Of a stretch of DNA of 64,000 nucleotides, positions 8,863 to 18,289 are shown piece by piece. The notes under the pieces were generated by a model. It did not search any database. It was not told the DNA's origin and saw only the letters and a list, made by a program, of their open reading frames with translations. Position 1 is the first letter of the stretch; the number at the start of each line of letters is the position of its first letter. Origin of the DNA: Thermohalobaculum sp038534135 (lineage in GTDB: Bacteria > Pseudomonadota > Alphaproteobacteria > Rhodobacterales > Rhodobacteraceae). The stretch spans positions 14,638 through 78,637 of the forward strand of contig JBCAXJ010000016.1 in the NCBI GenBank assembly GCA_038534135.1, written 5' to 3'. The translations under genes and the position numbers were made by a program.

Positions 8863-9246
8863 ATGCAGTCTGTGATCCGACAGCACATGCAAATGAGACC
8901 CGGTGCACCGGTGGCCGGTCCATCACCCGATGATGGTGGCGACGGTGTGGACGGCGACACGAATGTCATCGTCAAATCCAAACCGAAAACGAAGCGGCCA
9001 TCGCTCTACAAGGTACTGCTCCTGAACGACGACTACACCCCGATGGAGTTCGTCGTTTACATCCTGGAGCGATTCTTCAACATCGATCACGCGCGCGCTG
9101 TCGACATTATGTTGACTGTCCACACACGCGGGCTGGCCGTTGTCGGCGTCTATCCGTTCGAAGTCGCGGAGACCAAAGTGACGCAGGTCATGGACTGCGC
9201 GCGCTCCAATCAACACCCGCTTCAGTGCACGATGGAGAAGGAATGA
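8863..9246 (+). CDS. clpS: ClpS, adaptor of the ClpAP protease
   Basis: About 127 residues from this start. ClpS binds proteins with N-degron residues and hands them to ClpA. The core begins at KRPSLYKVLLLNDDYTPMEF, with the Asn-Asp pocket residues in LNDDYTPM and the C-terminal Met-Glu-Lys-Glu end usual for the family. The N-terminal extension is Pro/Gly/Asp-rich and poorly conserved. The start is uncertain: TTG at 8851, ATG at 8863, 8887 or 8893 are all in frame and none has a clear ribosome site. clpA follows 160 bases downstream, the conserved order. Confidence 0.9.
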   Translation: MQSVIRQHMQMRPGAPVAGPSPDDGGDGVDGDTNVIVKSKPKTKRPSLYKVLLLNDDYTPMEFVVYILERFFNIDHARAVDIMLTVHTRGLAVVGVYPFEVAETKVTQVMDCARSNQHPLQCTMEKE

Positions 9247-9406
9247 GCGGGGCCGAGGTCGCCGTCCCGTGAACCTTCTAAACTTGAAGCCATCGCGCAC
9301 AACGCCAAAATAACACTTTCGAGGTTGGATGGTCTTGCAGGAGCACCTCGCTTGCAGTCATGCTGCGGGTGACTCGCACCGGAGACCGGAGAGCAAGGAG
9401 AAACCG

Positions 9407-11737
9407 ATGCCGTCATTGACGACGACCCTAGAGGACGCAATCCACAGGGCGATCGGGTTTGCCAACGCCCGCCGGCACGAGCTGGCCACGTTGGAGCATT
9501 TGCTGCTCGCGTTGATCGATGAGCCGGATGCCGCGCGCGTCATGCGGGCTTGCTCGGTCGATCTGGCGGAACTGCGCAAGACCCTGACCAAGTTCATCGA
9601 TACCGAGCTCGAGACGCTGGTGTTCGACATGGACGGATCGGAGGCAGCGCCATCCACCGGATTTCAACGGGTGATCCAGCGTGCAGCCATCCATGTGCAG
9701 TCCTCGGGCCGTTCCGAGGTCACTGGGGCGAATGTACTCGTGGCGATCTTCAACGAGCGCGAAAGCCATGCGGCGTTCTTCCTGCAAGAACAGGACATGA
9801 CGCGCTATGATGCGGTGAATTATCTCAGTCACGGCGTGGCGAAGGATCCAGCCTTCGGCGAACGCAGACCAGTTCGGGGCGCCGAGGACGACGACGTCAG
9901 CGAGGATGCGACGCCGAGCGGCAGTGATGACAACGCCGAGGAGACCTCGCTGTCCAAATTCTGTGTTGATCTGAACGCCAAGGCGCGCGACGGCAAGGTC
10001 GACCCGCTGATCGGGCGCTCGGACGAAGTCGAGCGCTGCATTCAGGTTCTGTGCCGCCGTCGGAAGAACAATCCACTGCTGGTCGGCGATCCCGGCGTCG
10101 GCAAAACCGCGATTGCCGAGGGTCTTGCAAAGAAAATCGTCGAGGGCGAGACGCCCGACATCCTGTCCGAAAGCACGATTTTCTCGCTCGACATGGGCGC
10201 GCTGCTCGCGGGCACACGATACCGTGGTGATTTCGAGGAACGCCTGAAAGCAGTCGTCAAAGAGTTGGAAGAGCATCCTGATGCGATTCTGTTCATTGAC
10301 GAGATCCATACCGTGATCGGCGCGGGTGCGACAACCGGCGGTGCCATGGATGCGTCGAACCTCCTGAAGCCAGCCCTTCAGTCCGGATCGCTGCGCTGCA
10401 TGGGTTCGACCACATACAACGAGTTCCGCCAGCACTTCGAAAAGGACCGTGCGCTCAGCCGGCGGTTCCAAAAGATCGACGTGAAGGAACCGAGCCTGGA
10501 TGATTCGGTGAAGATCCTGCGCGGTCTCAAACCTTTCTTCGAGGAGCATCACGACGTCAAGTACACCGCAGACGCCATCAAGACCGCAGTGGACCTGTCG
10601 TCGCGCTATATCAACGACCGCAAGCTGCCGGACAAGGCGATCGATGTGATTGACGAGGCCGGTGCCGCACAGCATTTGCTGCCTGCCGCCAAGCGGCGCA
10701 AGACGATTGGGACCAAGGAGATCGAGAACGTCGTCTCGAAAATCGCGCGGATCCCGCCGAAATCGGTTTCGAAATCTGATACCGAACAGTTGCGTGATCT
10801 CGAGGGCAACCTCAAGCGCGTGGTCTTCGGTCAGGACGACGCGATCGACGCGCTGGCCTCGGCGATCAAGCTCAGCCGGGCCGGCCTGCGCGAGCCGGAA
10901 AAGCCGATTGGGTCGTACCTGTTCACCGGTCCTACAGGTGTCGGGAAGACGGAGGTTGCCAAGCAACTCGCCAATGTTCTTGGCGTCGAGTTCAAACGCT
11001 TCGATATGTCCGAGTACATGGAGAAGCACTCGGTCAGCCGCCTGATCGGTGCGCCTCCGGGGTATGTCGGCTTCGATCAGGGCGGCCTTCTGACGGACGC
11101 AGTCGATCAGCATCCACACTGTGTGCTGCTGCTGGACGAGATCGAGAAAGCCCACCCAGACATCTTCAACATTCTGCTGCAGGTCATGGACCATGGCACG
11201 CTGACCGATCACAATGGCAAGTCTGTGAGTTTCCGCAACGTGATCCTGATCATGACCTCGAATGCAGGCGCTCAGGAACAAGCCCGGGCCGCGATCGGAT
11301 TTGGCAGGGATCGGCGCGAAGGTGCTGATACGGAAGCTGTCGAACGCATGTTCACGCCAGAGTTCCGCAATCGTCTGGACGCCGTCGTGTCATTCGCGCC
11401 ATTGCCGAAGGACGTCATCCTGATGGTGGTCGAGAAGTTCGTGATGCAGCTCGAAGCCCAGTTGATGGAACGCGGTGTCACGATCGAACTCAGCCCCGAG
11501 GCAGCCGAGTGGATCGCTGATACGGGTTACGACGACAAGATGGGCGCACGCCCACTGGCGCGCGTGATCCAGGAAAACATCAAAAAGCCGCTTGCCGAGG
11601 AACTGCTTTTCGGTGCTCTCGCAAAAGGCGGATTGGTGCGGATCACGGTCGAAGACGGGAAACTGAAACTCGAAAGCACTCCACCGGGCAACCCGCGCCT
11701 GCCGAAGGAAGAAACACCGCTGCTGACGGCTGGATAA
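9407..11737 (+). CDS. clpA: ATP-dependent Clp protease ATPase subunit ClpA
   Basis: 776 residues, full length. An AAA+ unfoldase that docks on ClpP and, with ClpS, degrades N-degron substrates. Domain order: Clp N domain (residues 1-140), a charged linker, AAA-1 with Walker A GDPGVGKT and Walker B LFIDEIH, AAA-2 with Walker A GPTGVGKT and Walker B VLLLDEIEKAH, then the C-terminal D2-small domain. There is no ClpB-type long coiled-coil middle domain. The start at 9407 is supported by AAGGAG seven bases upstream; a longer open frame upstream is not conserved. ClpP is not in the window. Confidence 0.95.
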   Translation: MPSLTTTLEDAIHRAIGFANARRHELATLEHLLLALIDEPDAARVMRACSVDLAELRKTLTKFIDTELETLVFDMDGSEAAPSTGFQRVIQRAAIHVQSSGRSEVTGANVLVAIFNERESHAAFFLQEQDMTRYDAVNYLSHGVAKDPAFGERRPVRGAEDDDVSEDATPSGSDDNAEETSLSKFCVDLNAKARDGKVDPLIGRSDEVERCIQVLCRRRKNNPLLVGDPGVGKTAIAEGLAKKIVEGETPDILSESTIFSLDMGALLAGTRYRGDFEERLKAVVKELEEHPDAILFIDEIHTVIGAGATTGGAMDASNLLKPALQSGSLRCMGSTTYNEFRQHFEKDRALSRRFQKIDVKEPSLDDSVKILRGLKPFFEEHHDVKYTADAIKTAVDLSSRYINDRKLPDKAIDVIDEAGAAQHLLPAAKRRKTIGTKEIENVVSKIARIPPKSVSKSDTEQLRDLEGNLKRVVFGQDDAIDALASAIKLSRAGLREPEKPIGSYLFTGPTGVGKTEVAKQLANVLGVEFKRFDMSEYMEKHSVSRLIGAPPGYVGFDQGGLLTDAVDQHPHCVLLLDEIEKAHPDIFNILLQVMDHGTLTDHNGKSVSFRNVILIMTSNAGAQEQARAAIGFGRDRREGADTEAVERMFTPEFRNRLDAVVSFAPLPKDVILMVVEKFVMQLEAQLMERGVTIELSPEAAEWIADTGYDDKMGARPLARVIQENIKKPLAEELLFGALAKGGLVRITVEDGKLKLESTPPGNPRLPKEETPLLTAG

Positions 11738-11787
11738 CGCTACTCAGGTGCAGTGGGCGTTCGCCAACCGCACAAACGTCGTTCACG

Positions 11788-11821
11788 CGCCCGCGACTCA
11801 CCAGTCGCGGGCGTTTGCGTT
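11788..11821 (+). terminator. Hairpin terminator after clpA
   Basis: Perfect 11-bp inverted repeat CGCCCGCGACT / AGTCGCGGGCG with loop CACC, then TTTGCGTT. The T tract is short, but the stem is strong and the site is 50 bases after clpA. Confidence 0.8.
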
Positions 11822-11882
11822 AACCTGATCTACAGATGCCGCGTGCTTGTCAGGCTTATCCAAGCCGGAGAACCGACCGCAC

Positions 11883-12917
11883 ATGATCGAACCAGTTCGG
11901 CCCATGAAGATCCATGTTGAAAGGATGCTGCTTTTCCTTTGGGTCGCATCGATGATGATATTTGCATCCGACGCAACGGCCGAAGACGCCATTCGTCCAG
12001 ACAGCCTCGCGTTCCCGATCGACTGCGAATTGCGCGAGACATGCATCATCCAGAATTATGTCGATCGCGATCCGGGCCCGGGCGTGGCAGACTTCACCTG
12101 CGGTCCACTGACCTATGACGGCCACAAAGGCACGGACTTCCGCTTGATCGACGACGTCGCAATGCTGGAAGGCGTCAACGTGCTTGCGGCACTCGACGGT
12201 ACGGTCATTGGACTGCGCGACGGGATGGCGGATGTGCGATGGACGCCCGAGACGGATCTGGAGGGGCGCGATTGCGGCAATGGCTTGATGGTCGAGCGCG
12301 CTGACGGTGTGTCGGTTCAGTACTGTCATTTGCGACGCGGGTCGGTCACGGTACGTTCTGGCGACCGCGTGAGCATCGGCCAGGTCCTTGGGCAAGTCGG
12401 CCTCTCGGGTCGGAGCCAGTTTCCGCACCTGCACGTGACCGTACGCAACCCATCCGGTGCCGTACTCGATCCGTTTGACACAAGGCTTCAGGACGCGACT
12501 TGTAAGTTCAGCGACCGCAAGGATCTTTGGGCGACGCTCGACAAAGACGACTACCAGCCGGGCGGCCTACTAAACGCAGGCTTTGCCGATCACGTCCCCG
12601 ACTATGGACTGGTTCAGGCCGGAACGGCGGACCAGAGCGCGTCACTCGCCCGCGAGTCCGACGCACTGGTGATCTGGGCGAACTTCTTCGGCGTGCGAGC
12701 GGACGATGTCATCGATCTGCTTCTGACCGATCCGGCTGGCCGGGTCATCGCGCAATCATCGCATCAGATGACCCGCAATCGAGCCCAACAATTCCGTGCA
12801 ACCGGCCGCAAGCGGCGTGGCGACAGCTGGGATCCAGGGACTTACACCGGCGTGGTCGTCCTCCGCCGTGAGTACGACATCGTCAGCCAGACCGAGCATC
12901 GCCTGACCCTGGAGTGA
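11883..12917 (+). CDS. Secreted M23 (LytM-type) peptidase family protein
   Basis: About 344 residues. A hydrophobic signal segment lies at residues about 15-32, then an M23 domain: HKGTDF near residue 80 carries the first metal ligands (HxxxD), and the end of the domain has FPHLHVTV (HxH). Cys pairs in the N-terminal part (CELRETC) suggest disulfides and periplasmic location. After the M23 domain comes an unassigned beta-rich C-terminal region (about 215-344). M23 peptidases cut peptidoglycan cross-bridges, or act as activators if the site is degenerate. The start could be 11883 or 11904; GGAG lies 12 bases before the former. Confidence 0.82.
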   Translation: MIEPVRPMKIHVERMLLFLWVASMMIFASDATAEDAIRPDSLAFPIDCELRETCIIQNYVDRDPGPGVADFTCGPLTYDGHKGTDFRLIDDVAMLEGVNVLAALDGTVIGLRDGMADVRWTPETDLEGRDCGNGLMVERADGVSVQYCHLRRGSVTVRSGDRVSIGQVLGQVGLSGRSQFPHLHVTVRNPSGAVLDPFDTRLQDATCKFSDRKDLWATLDKDDYQPGGLLNAGFADHVPDYGLVQAGTADQSASLARESDALVIWANFFGVRADDVIDLLLTDPAGRVIAQSSHQMTRNRAQQFRATGRKRRGDSWDPGTYTGVVVLRREYDIVSQTEHRLTLE

Positions 12918-12923
12918 GACCCG

Positions 12924-13445
12924 TCAGAACAGGCCGAGAAGGTTCAGATCGAAGACATAGTTCAGCGCAGCGATGCCGCCGAGCCCGATCATCCCGGCCG
13001 CGGCAAACACCACAAGCAACCTGAGCAATCGCAAAGCAGTCAGCCCAAGGCACACCGCGCCGACGACCTGTGCGCCCTTACCCAGCGTCGTCATTTCGAC
13101 CGATGGAAACAGAATACCGAAAGAGGCACCGCCGCCATAGATGCGTTCGATCTCGGCGGGGATGCGCCACCCGACAAGCATCGCAAGCCCCGTACCGGTG
13201 ATGATCAGCAGGTTCAGGATTGCGCCGAGATCCGGACGTTCGAACACGTCGGAGGTTTCGGGCCGCGCTATTCCACCAGCAGCGTCGTCGTCACTCAGTG
13301 CGGCTTGCATCTTTCGGCGCGCCAAAAGCCTCAACGACCTGAGATCGAAATAAGGAACCGTGTAGACCAAAATGGTGAGCAGGATGCACGACGCCATGAA
13401 TGCTGCGTGGAGCATCGGAGCACTGAGCGTGGCATCTTCTGTCAC
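12924..13445 (-). CDS. Uncharacterised membrane protein, four predicted segments
   Basis: 173 residues; no family recognised. Hydrophobic segments at about residues 11-31, 75-93, 123-141 and 143-166, with a charged cytoplasmic-looking loop (about 35-72) between the first two. The long gap between segments 2 and 3 contains a Gly-rich IYGGGASFGILFP stretch. It converges on the M23 peptidase with a 6-base gap. Codon use and reading-frame length look like a real gene. Confidence 0.65.
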   Translation of the reverse strand: MTEDATLSAPMLHAAFMASCILLTILVYTVPYFDLRSLRLLARRKMQAALSDDDAAGGIARPETSDVFERPDLGAILNLLIITGTGLAMLVGWRIPAEIERIYGGGASFGILFPSVEMTTLGKGAQVVGAVCLGLTALRLLRLLVVFAAAGMIGLGGIAALNYVFDLNLLGLF

Positions 13446-13511
13446 CTAACCGTCCTCCCCCACCGGAGATAGCCCGGCCACCAAAACGCGAGAACGACTC
13501 CCGAGGACAAG

Positions 13512-13778
13512 CTACCTGCGTCCGCGGGCACCGCCGCGCCGCTTCGGTGCCGGAGGCTCCTCAATGGCCTCACGCAGGGTCAGGGTCATCGGATGATCGG
13601 AAGGTTCACTTGCGAACTTCTTGAGCATCGCATTCACGGCGTCGCGCATCTCGAAACGCTCTCGTTGCTGCAGAACCCAATCCAGAAAGATCGTCCGGCA
13701 ATCCTCGCGTCCGATACCGTCTATCCGATAAGCCTCGCGTATCAATCCGGCGGGGTCGTATGCATCCTGCTCTGCCAT
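13512..13778 (-). CDS. Small conserved-looking hypothetical protein
   Basis: 88 residues from the ATG at 13778. The core DPAGLIREAYRIDGIGREDC with following TIFLDWVL resembles short hypothetical proteins I associate with Rhodobacterales; no function is known. The tail is Pro/Lys/Arg-rich (PKRRGGARGRR), suggesting nucleic-acid or acidic-surface contacts, which is inference. An open frame extends to 13892, but the extra 38 residues do not look conserved, and MAEQD fits the usual beginning of such proteins. Confidence 0.6.
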   Translation of the reverse strand: MAEQDAYDPAGLIREAYRIDGIGREDCRTIFLDWVLQQRERFEMRDAVNAMLKKFASEPSDHPMTLTLREAIEEPPAPKRRGGARGRR

Positions 13779-14223
13779 ATAGCCGGAGTTAAGATACACA
13801 GATCCACAGGCAAGTCTGGACGCGACATATGACGGCTCAATCTGCCAGTCTGATGGATGTACGCTCCGCAGTTCGATTGGATGTGGCAGCATATGGATAG
13901 ATCGACGCCGCTCTCCCCGCGTATGCGTAAGACCTGACTCTCACAGGAACAAGCAATGCCACCGCAGTGTAGACTGTCGTCGCACCGCTGATTGCTCCCG
14001 GCGCTCAGGAACACTTACGGTGACGCCATCAGGACGGACGCCGTCCAGGAACTGCCCGCTTTCACGCTCCAGTTTAACAGCGCGGAGCATCAGGTTCGCG
14101 ACATCGCAAGCAGCGCAGCGGCATTCGAAACGGCGTTCGTCCACACACGGTCAGATCACTCAAACCGTAGAAAGGCGGCCTGCATGGTTCCGCCCTTCGG
14201 GTTTCGATCTCCCAGAGCCCGGT
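13779..14223. other. Gap without a recognisable gene
   Basis: About 445 bases between the small hypothetical gene and the beta-lactamase-like gene. Short open frames exist on both strands, but none has protein-like composition or a ribosome site. I see no RNA gene, terminator or repeat here. Confidence 0.5.
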
Positions 14224-15453
14224 TCAATCCGACAGAGCTGAGTACACCCAGTTGCGCGTAACCCCGGTGTAGTGGACCCGGTTCGCAGGATCCTGAATCA
14301 TGAAGATGGCGAACAAGTCCCTCGCCGGATCGATCCAGAAGTACGTTCCCGCATAGCCGCGCCAGAAGAAATCACCGACCGATCCCGGGTAAGGCCCGTC
14401 TTCGGTCAGCCGGACCCCGAAGCCCAGCCCAAAGCCGTAGGCCCTGGACGGATAATACCAGCGCATGTCGACGCCCTCGATCTGGTTCTGCGTCATCTCA
14501 TGGAGGCTCATCGGCGAGATTACGCGCACACCATTCAGGGATCCGCGATTTCGCAGCATCATCGCGAACTTCATGTAATCCTCGATGGTCGAGGTCAGCC
14601 CGCCGCCACCCGACAGCATCGGCTTGGCTTCGGTCACATCGAAAAGCCCCGGCTCAATCGGCTGTGCAATCCGTCCTTCCTCTGACGGGTTCTGGTAGAA
14701 CATGGTGTCTTTCATACCCAACGGGTCGAAGATCCGCTGCTCCAGAATCGCATCCAATGGTTGACCGGCAGCGATCTCCATAACGTGGCCCAACACATCG
14801 GTAGACCGACCATAGTGCCAGCCGGTCCCAGGATCGAAGCGCAGCGGCAGTGCCGCCATCTTTTCCGAGAAGACATCCAGATCGATATCAGCCGACGCGA
14901 CGTCCGCATCCTTGTAGAGTTGTCCGAGTGGACCGGAGTCGAACACACCATAGATCTGACCGGATGTGTGCCTCAGCAGATCGCGGATGGTCACATCGGT
15001 GGTTGCCGGACGCGATCCGTCGTCCTTGATCATGAAACTCTCGCCCGCCTGTTGAAAGACCGACTGATTGGAAAACTCCGGCAGATAGGCTGCGACCGGA
15101 TCATCCAGCCCCATCAGACCGTCCTCGATCATCGACATCGCAGCGACACTGACAATCGGCTTGGTCATGGAGTAAATCCGAAAGATCGTCTCGGCACTCA
15201 TCGGCGTTGTGTCCTCGGGACCCTGCTGGCCCGTTGCCTCGAAGAATCCGATCTTGCCCTTGCGGCCGATCAGCATGACCGCACCCGGAACGCGCCCGTC
15301 AGCCACGTCCTTTTGCAAAGCGGCGCGGACTTCCTCGAGCTTGGCCGGATCAAGCCCAATCGACGCCGGATCCACCACGGTGATCTCGGCCGACGCCGGG
15401 ATACTCAAGACAAGCGCAACCGCAGTGCCGAGCCCCGTCAGCAAACGTCTCAT
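14224..15453 (-). CDS. Class C beta-lactamase-related serine hydrolase
   Basis: 409 residues with an N-terminal signal peptide ending near PASA|E (about residue 22). The SxxK nucleophile motif is in YSMTKPI (around residue 95) and the YxS/N motif in WHYGRSTD. The third motif (KTG/HxG) is replaced by a weaker GRFG-like region, as in esterase and D-aminopeptidase relatives. It is probably a periplasmic esterase or peptidase rather than a resistance enzyme. The start at 15453 is supported by GGGAGGA six bases upstream; the in-frame ATG at 15468 is upstream of that site. Confidence 0.88.
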   Translation of the reverse strand: MRRLLTGLGTAVALVLSIPASAEITVVDPASIGLDPAKLEEVRAALQKDVADGRVPGAVMLIGRKGKIGFFEATGQQGPEDTTPMSAETIFRIYSMTKPIVSVAAMSMIEDGLMGLDDPVAAYLPEFSNQSVFQQAGESFMIKDDGSRPATTDVTIRDLLRHTSGQIYGVFDSGPLGQLYKDADVASADIDLDVFSEKMAALPLRFDPGTGWHYGRSTDVLGHVMEIAAGQPLDAILEQRIFDPLGMKDTMFYQNPSEEGRIAQPIEPGLFDVTEAKPMLSGGGGLTSTIEDYMKFAMMLRNRGSLNGVRVISPMSLHEMTQNQIEGVDMRWYYPSRAYGFGLGFGVRLTEDGPYPGSVGDFFWRGYAGTYFWIDPARDLFAIFMIQDPANRVHYTGVTRNWVYSALSD

Positions 15454-15634
15454 GACGCGTCCTCCCAATTTGTGTTTATATGGGACAGATTTTGGGAGAG
15501 CTTGCGCGATATGGCAAGCTCAAGTCCGAATCATCCGACGCGCGCGGCCCATGATCAGATCAGGGATCCGCCGCTGTTTCGACTCACGATGCAGCAGAAG
15601 TCCGTCTTCGCGGTTGCGAACGAAGGCGCCAGCC

Positions 15635-16381
15635 CTAGGAGGCCAGCTTTTCCATCACCTCATCCGACATCTCGAAATTGGCCGTGACGTTCTGTACGTC
15701 GTCGTCGTCCTCAAGGGTCGAGATCAGTTTCATCAGTGTGGCGCCGGAATTCTCGTCAACCTCGGTCAGGGTCTGGGGCTTCCAAACGAGCTTGGTCGAC
15801 TCAGCCTCGCCAAGCACGCCTTCCAGCGCGTTCGAGACATCGTTCAAATCCGTCGCCTCGGTGTAAATGACGTGACCATCGTCCGAACTTTCTACATCCT
15901 CGGCTCCGGCCTCGATCGCTGCTTCCATGATCGAGTCTTCGTCACCTGCCGCGGCAGGATAGAGAATCTGTCCCTTGCGGTCGAACATGAAGCTGACCGA
16001 GCCGGTCTCGGCAAGGTTTCCGCCGTTCTTGCCGAAGGTTGAGCGCACGTTCGATGCGGTCCGATTGCGGTTGTCCGTCATCGCCTCGACGATCACGGCA
16101 ACGCCGCCCGGACCATACCCCTCGTAACGAATCTCCTCGTAATCCTCGCCACCTGCGGCTTGAGATTTGTCGATTGCGCGCTGGATGACGTCCTTTGGAA
16201 CCGAGTTCGTCTTTGCTTCCTTCACGGCCAAGCGCAGACGCGGGTTCTTTTCGGGATCGGGGTCGCCCATCTTCGCCGCGACGGTAATCTCCTTGGCAAG
16301 CTTCGAGAACAGCTTCGAACGCGCCGCGTCCTGGCGTCCCTTACGGTGCTGAATATTCGCCCATTTGGAGTGGCCGGCCAT
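15635..16381 (-). CDS. YebC/PmpR family (TACO1) protein
   Basis: 248 residues, full length. The N-terminus MAGHSKWANIQHRKGRQDA is diagnostic. Members act as transcriptional regulators (PmpR) or as translation factors that relieve ribosome stalling at proline stretches. Middle block GYGPGGVAVIVEAMTDNRNRT and the acidic C-terminal region are as usual. It starts directly after a small gap from the lipoprotein gene; ruvC, its common neighbour, is not seen. Confidence 0.94.
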   Translation of the reverse strand: MAGHSKWANIQHRKGRQDAARSKLFSKLAKEITVAAKMGDPDPEKNPRLRLAVKEAKTNSVPKDVIQRAIDKSQAAGGEDYEEIRYEGYGPGGVAVIVEAMTDNRNRTASNVRSTFGKNGGNLAETGSVSFMFDRKGQILYPAAAGDEDSIMEAAIEAGAEDVESSDDGHVIYTEATDLNDVSNALEGVLGEAESTKLVWKPQTLTEVDENSGATLMKLISTLEDDDDVQNVTANFEMSDEVMEKLAS

Positions 16382-16410
16382 GGCTCACCTCATGTCAGTC
16401 GTTGTTGTCT

Positions 16411-16797
16411 TCAGATGTCGGGCTGCCCGATCCCGGCGTAGCGGCATTTTGTGACCACCTGGAACGTACCCAGAGTTGGCAGGAAGCGGATCGGACTCTG
16501 GTTTGGAAACCGTCCCAACAGCAGGTCGTCCGGGTACATCTCGCCCGTCTTGCAGATCTTGCCGCCGACCCCGGTCTTGATCAGTTCCAGAACCGCCTCG
16601 CGATCGTTTTCGGTCAACGAGTAGGTCGGGTTGGTCACCCGCGTGAAATAGGTGAAGTCGAGCGGGTCGGATTGGACGCGCACCAGATAGGTTTTGCCAT
16701 CCTGAGTCATCTCGAAGTTCTGGCGCGGCCAGAATTCCTCAAGCGGTGCATCGCAGGCGGCAAGCGCCAGCAAAACGAGGGGCATAAAGCGTTTCAT
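16411..16797 (-). CDS. Small lipoprotein, function unknown
   Basis: 128 residues. A lipoprotein signal is visible: KRF, a hydrophobic stretch and lipobox LALAAC, with Cys near residue 15. The mature part has two further cysteines (GKICKTG and VVTKCRYAG) that could form a disulfide. No domain is recognised. The ATG at 16797 is preferred over 16824 because the lipoprotein signal starts there and GGAG lies 7 bases upstream. It follows the YmdB gene by about 65 bases on the same strand. Confidence 0.75.
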   Translation of the reverse strand: MKRFMPLVLLALAACDAPLEEFWPRQNFEMTQDGKTYLVRVQSDPLDFTYFTRVTNPTYSLTENDREAVLELIKTGVGGKICKTGEMYPDDLLLGRFPNQSPIRFLPTLGTFQVVTKCRYAGIGQPDI

Positions 16798-16863
16798 CGG
16801 CAAGCTCCGGTCAGGTTGGGCCATTCAATAGTGCGACCGCCCAGCAAAGGCAATTCCCGGCAC

Positions 16864-17679
16864 TCACTCAACGCCCGAGGTTTGCAGCACGCCGCCCGAA
16901 CGGAACGGAGCAATCGATGTTGCGGTCCCGGTCTTGTCGTCGGTTTCAACCAAAACGCCCGACAGCGTCACGGGTCCAAGCGCGGGTTCAAACCTGCCGG
17001 CGGCCATACCGGTTATGAACCGTTTCAATGGCTCGACTTTATCCATCCCGATGACCGAGTTGTAGTCGCCACACATGCCTGCGTCCGACATATAGGCCGC
17101 ACCCTTGGGCAAGATCATCGCATCCGCGGTCGGCACGTGGGTATGCGTGCCGACGACCAAAGACGCACGGCCATCGCACCAGTGGCCGACGCCCATTTTT
17201 TCGGACGTCGCTTCTGCGTGGATCTCGACAATCGACGCTTGAACCGTTCCGCCAAGCGAATGCAATTTCAGAGCGGCATCCAGCGCCGAGAACGGGTCGT
17301 CAAAGGGCCGGTTCATGAAGACCCTGCCAAGGGCAACGCAGACAGCAACCTTGCGCCCACGCGTCGCCTCGAACACCCCTGCCCCGCGCCCCGGCGCGTT
17401 CCTCGCAAAGTTCAGTGGACGCAGGATGCGTGGCTCGCTCTCGATAAAGGTCAGCATGTCCTTCTGATCGAAGGCGTGATCACCCAGTGTCAGCACATCC
17501 GCACCGGCCGCCAGCAATTCCTTGGCGATTGGGCCGGTCATGCCGAAACCGGACGCCGAGTTCTCGGCATTGACGACGATGAAATCCAGCTTCAGCGTTT
17601 CGCGTAGGCCAGGCAAGGCATCGATGACAGCCGTCCGTCCGGCACGCCCAACGATGTCCCCCAGGAACAGCAGCTTCAT
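16864..17679 (-). CDS. YmdB/TIGR00282 family metallophosphoesterase
   Basis: 271 residues. A calcineurin-like phosphoesterase known in other bacteria as a cyclic-nucleotide phosphodiesterase. Metal-binding motifs in order: GDIVGRAGR (residues 6-14), NAENSASGFGMT, GDHAFDQKD, HAEATSEK, GTHTHVPTAD. The ATG at 17679 overlaps the upstream stop in an ATGA arrangement, so translation is likely coupled to the 5-formyl-THF cyclo-ligase gene. Confidence 0.92.
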   Translation of the reverse strand: MKLLFLGDIVGRAGRTAVIDALPGLRETLKLDFIVVNAENSASGFGMTGPIAKELLAAGADVLTLGDHAFDQKDMLTFIESEPRILRPLNFARNAPGRGAGVFEATRGRKVAVCVALGRVFMNRPFDDPFSALDAALKLHSLGGTVQASIVEIHAEATSEKMGVGHWCDGRASLVVGTHTHVPTADAMILPKGAAYMSDAGMCGDYNSVIGMDKVEPLKRFITGMAAGRFEPALGPVTLSGVLVETDDKTGTATSIAPFRSGGVLQTSGVE

Positions 17680-18266
17680 GCAGCGCTCTCCGCCCGGACC
17701 CGGATCAGGCCATGTTCGGTGACGATCCCGTCCAGACGTTGGTCCGTGGGCTCGATCGGTACGGTGTCGATCTCTTGCGCCGCATAGGCGTATCCAAATG
17801 CTCGCACCCGTCGCTTGGAACGCAGGCCTTCCAGCGTGCGGTCGTAGAAGCCGCCGCCATACCCGAGGCGCCAGCCCTGTCGGTCGAAGCCGACAAGGGG
17901 GGCGATCACAAGGTCCGGGATAAATTCGTGCGTCTCTACCGGCACCCGCGCACCGAACGGGCCATCCTGCATCTGGACATCGGGCCACCATTCGAAGAAC
18001 CGCAATGGCAATCCCGCCCCCTCGATCACGGGGACGACGATCCGATGCCCGGCGCGATGGAGTACGTTCATCAGAGGAAGCACATCCAGTTCAGTGCGGA
18101 TCGGGCAGTAGCCGGATACGACCTGAACACCGGTCAGTAGTCGAGACGCAAGGAAGTGATCGCGGGCGGCGTCGGCCTTTTCGGCTGCCATGTCCAAATG
18201 CGCGGCCTTGCGCCTCGCGAATAAAGCCTTGCGCAGATCCTGCTTGGTCGTGGGAAGATCGCTCAT
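17676..18266 (-). CDS. 5-formyltetrahydrofolate cyclo-ligase
   Basis: 196 residues, full length. It converts 5-formyl-THF to 5,10-methenyl-THF using ATP. The N-terminal basic segment KQDLRKALFARRKA and the C-terminal motif RLGYGGGFYDRTL (ATP/folate site) are diagnostic. It sits downstream of a candidate 6S RNA, an order known from many proteobacteria (ssrS - ygfA), where the two can be processed from one transcript. Confidence 0.93.
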   Translation of the reverse strand: MSDLPTTKQDLRKALFARRKAAHLDMAAEKADAARDHFLASRLLTGVQVVSGYCPIRTELDVLPLMNVLHRAGHRIVVPVIEGAGLPLRFFEWWPDVQMQDGPFGARVPVETHEFIPDLVIAPLVGFDRQGWRLGYGGGFYDRTLEGLRSKRRVRAFGYAYAAQEIDTVPIEPTDQRLDGIVTEHGLIRVRAESAA

Positions 18267-18289
18267 TCATGCCCGCATAAGGGCATCAC

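Noticed and set aside
9428..11281. 617-aa minus-strand open frame
   Set aside because: Shadow of clpA in GC-rich DNA; the composition is Arg/His/Gln-rich and matches no family.
14224..15453. Beta-lactam resistance enzyme
   Set aside because: The fold is class C-like, but the KTG motif is not clear; an esterase/peptidase relative is more likely.
16402..17607. 401-aa plus-strand open frame
   Set aside because: Antisense of the lipoprotein and YmdB genes, both of which have clear motifs.
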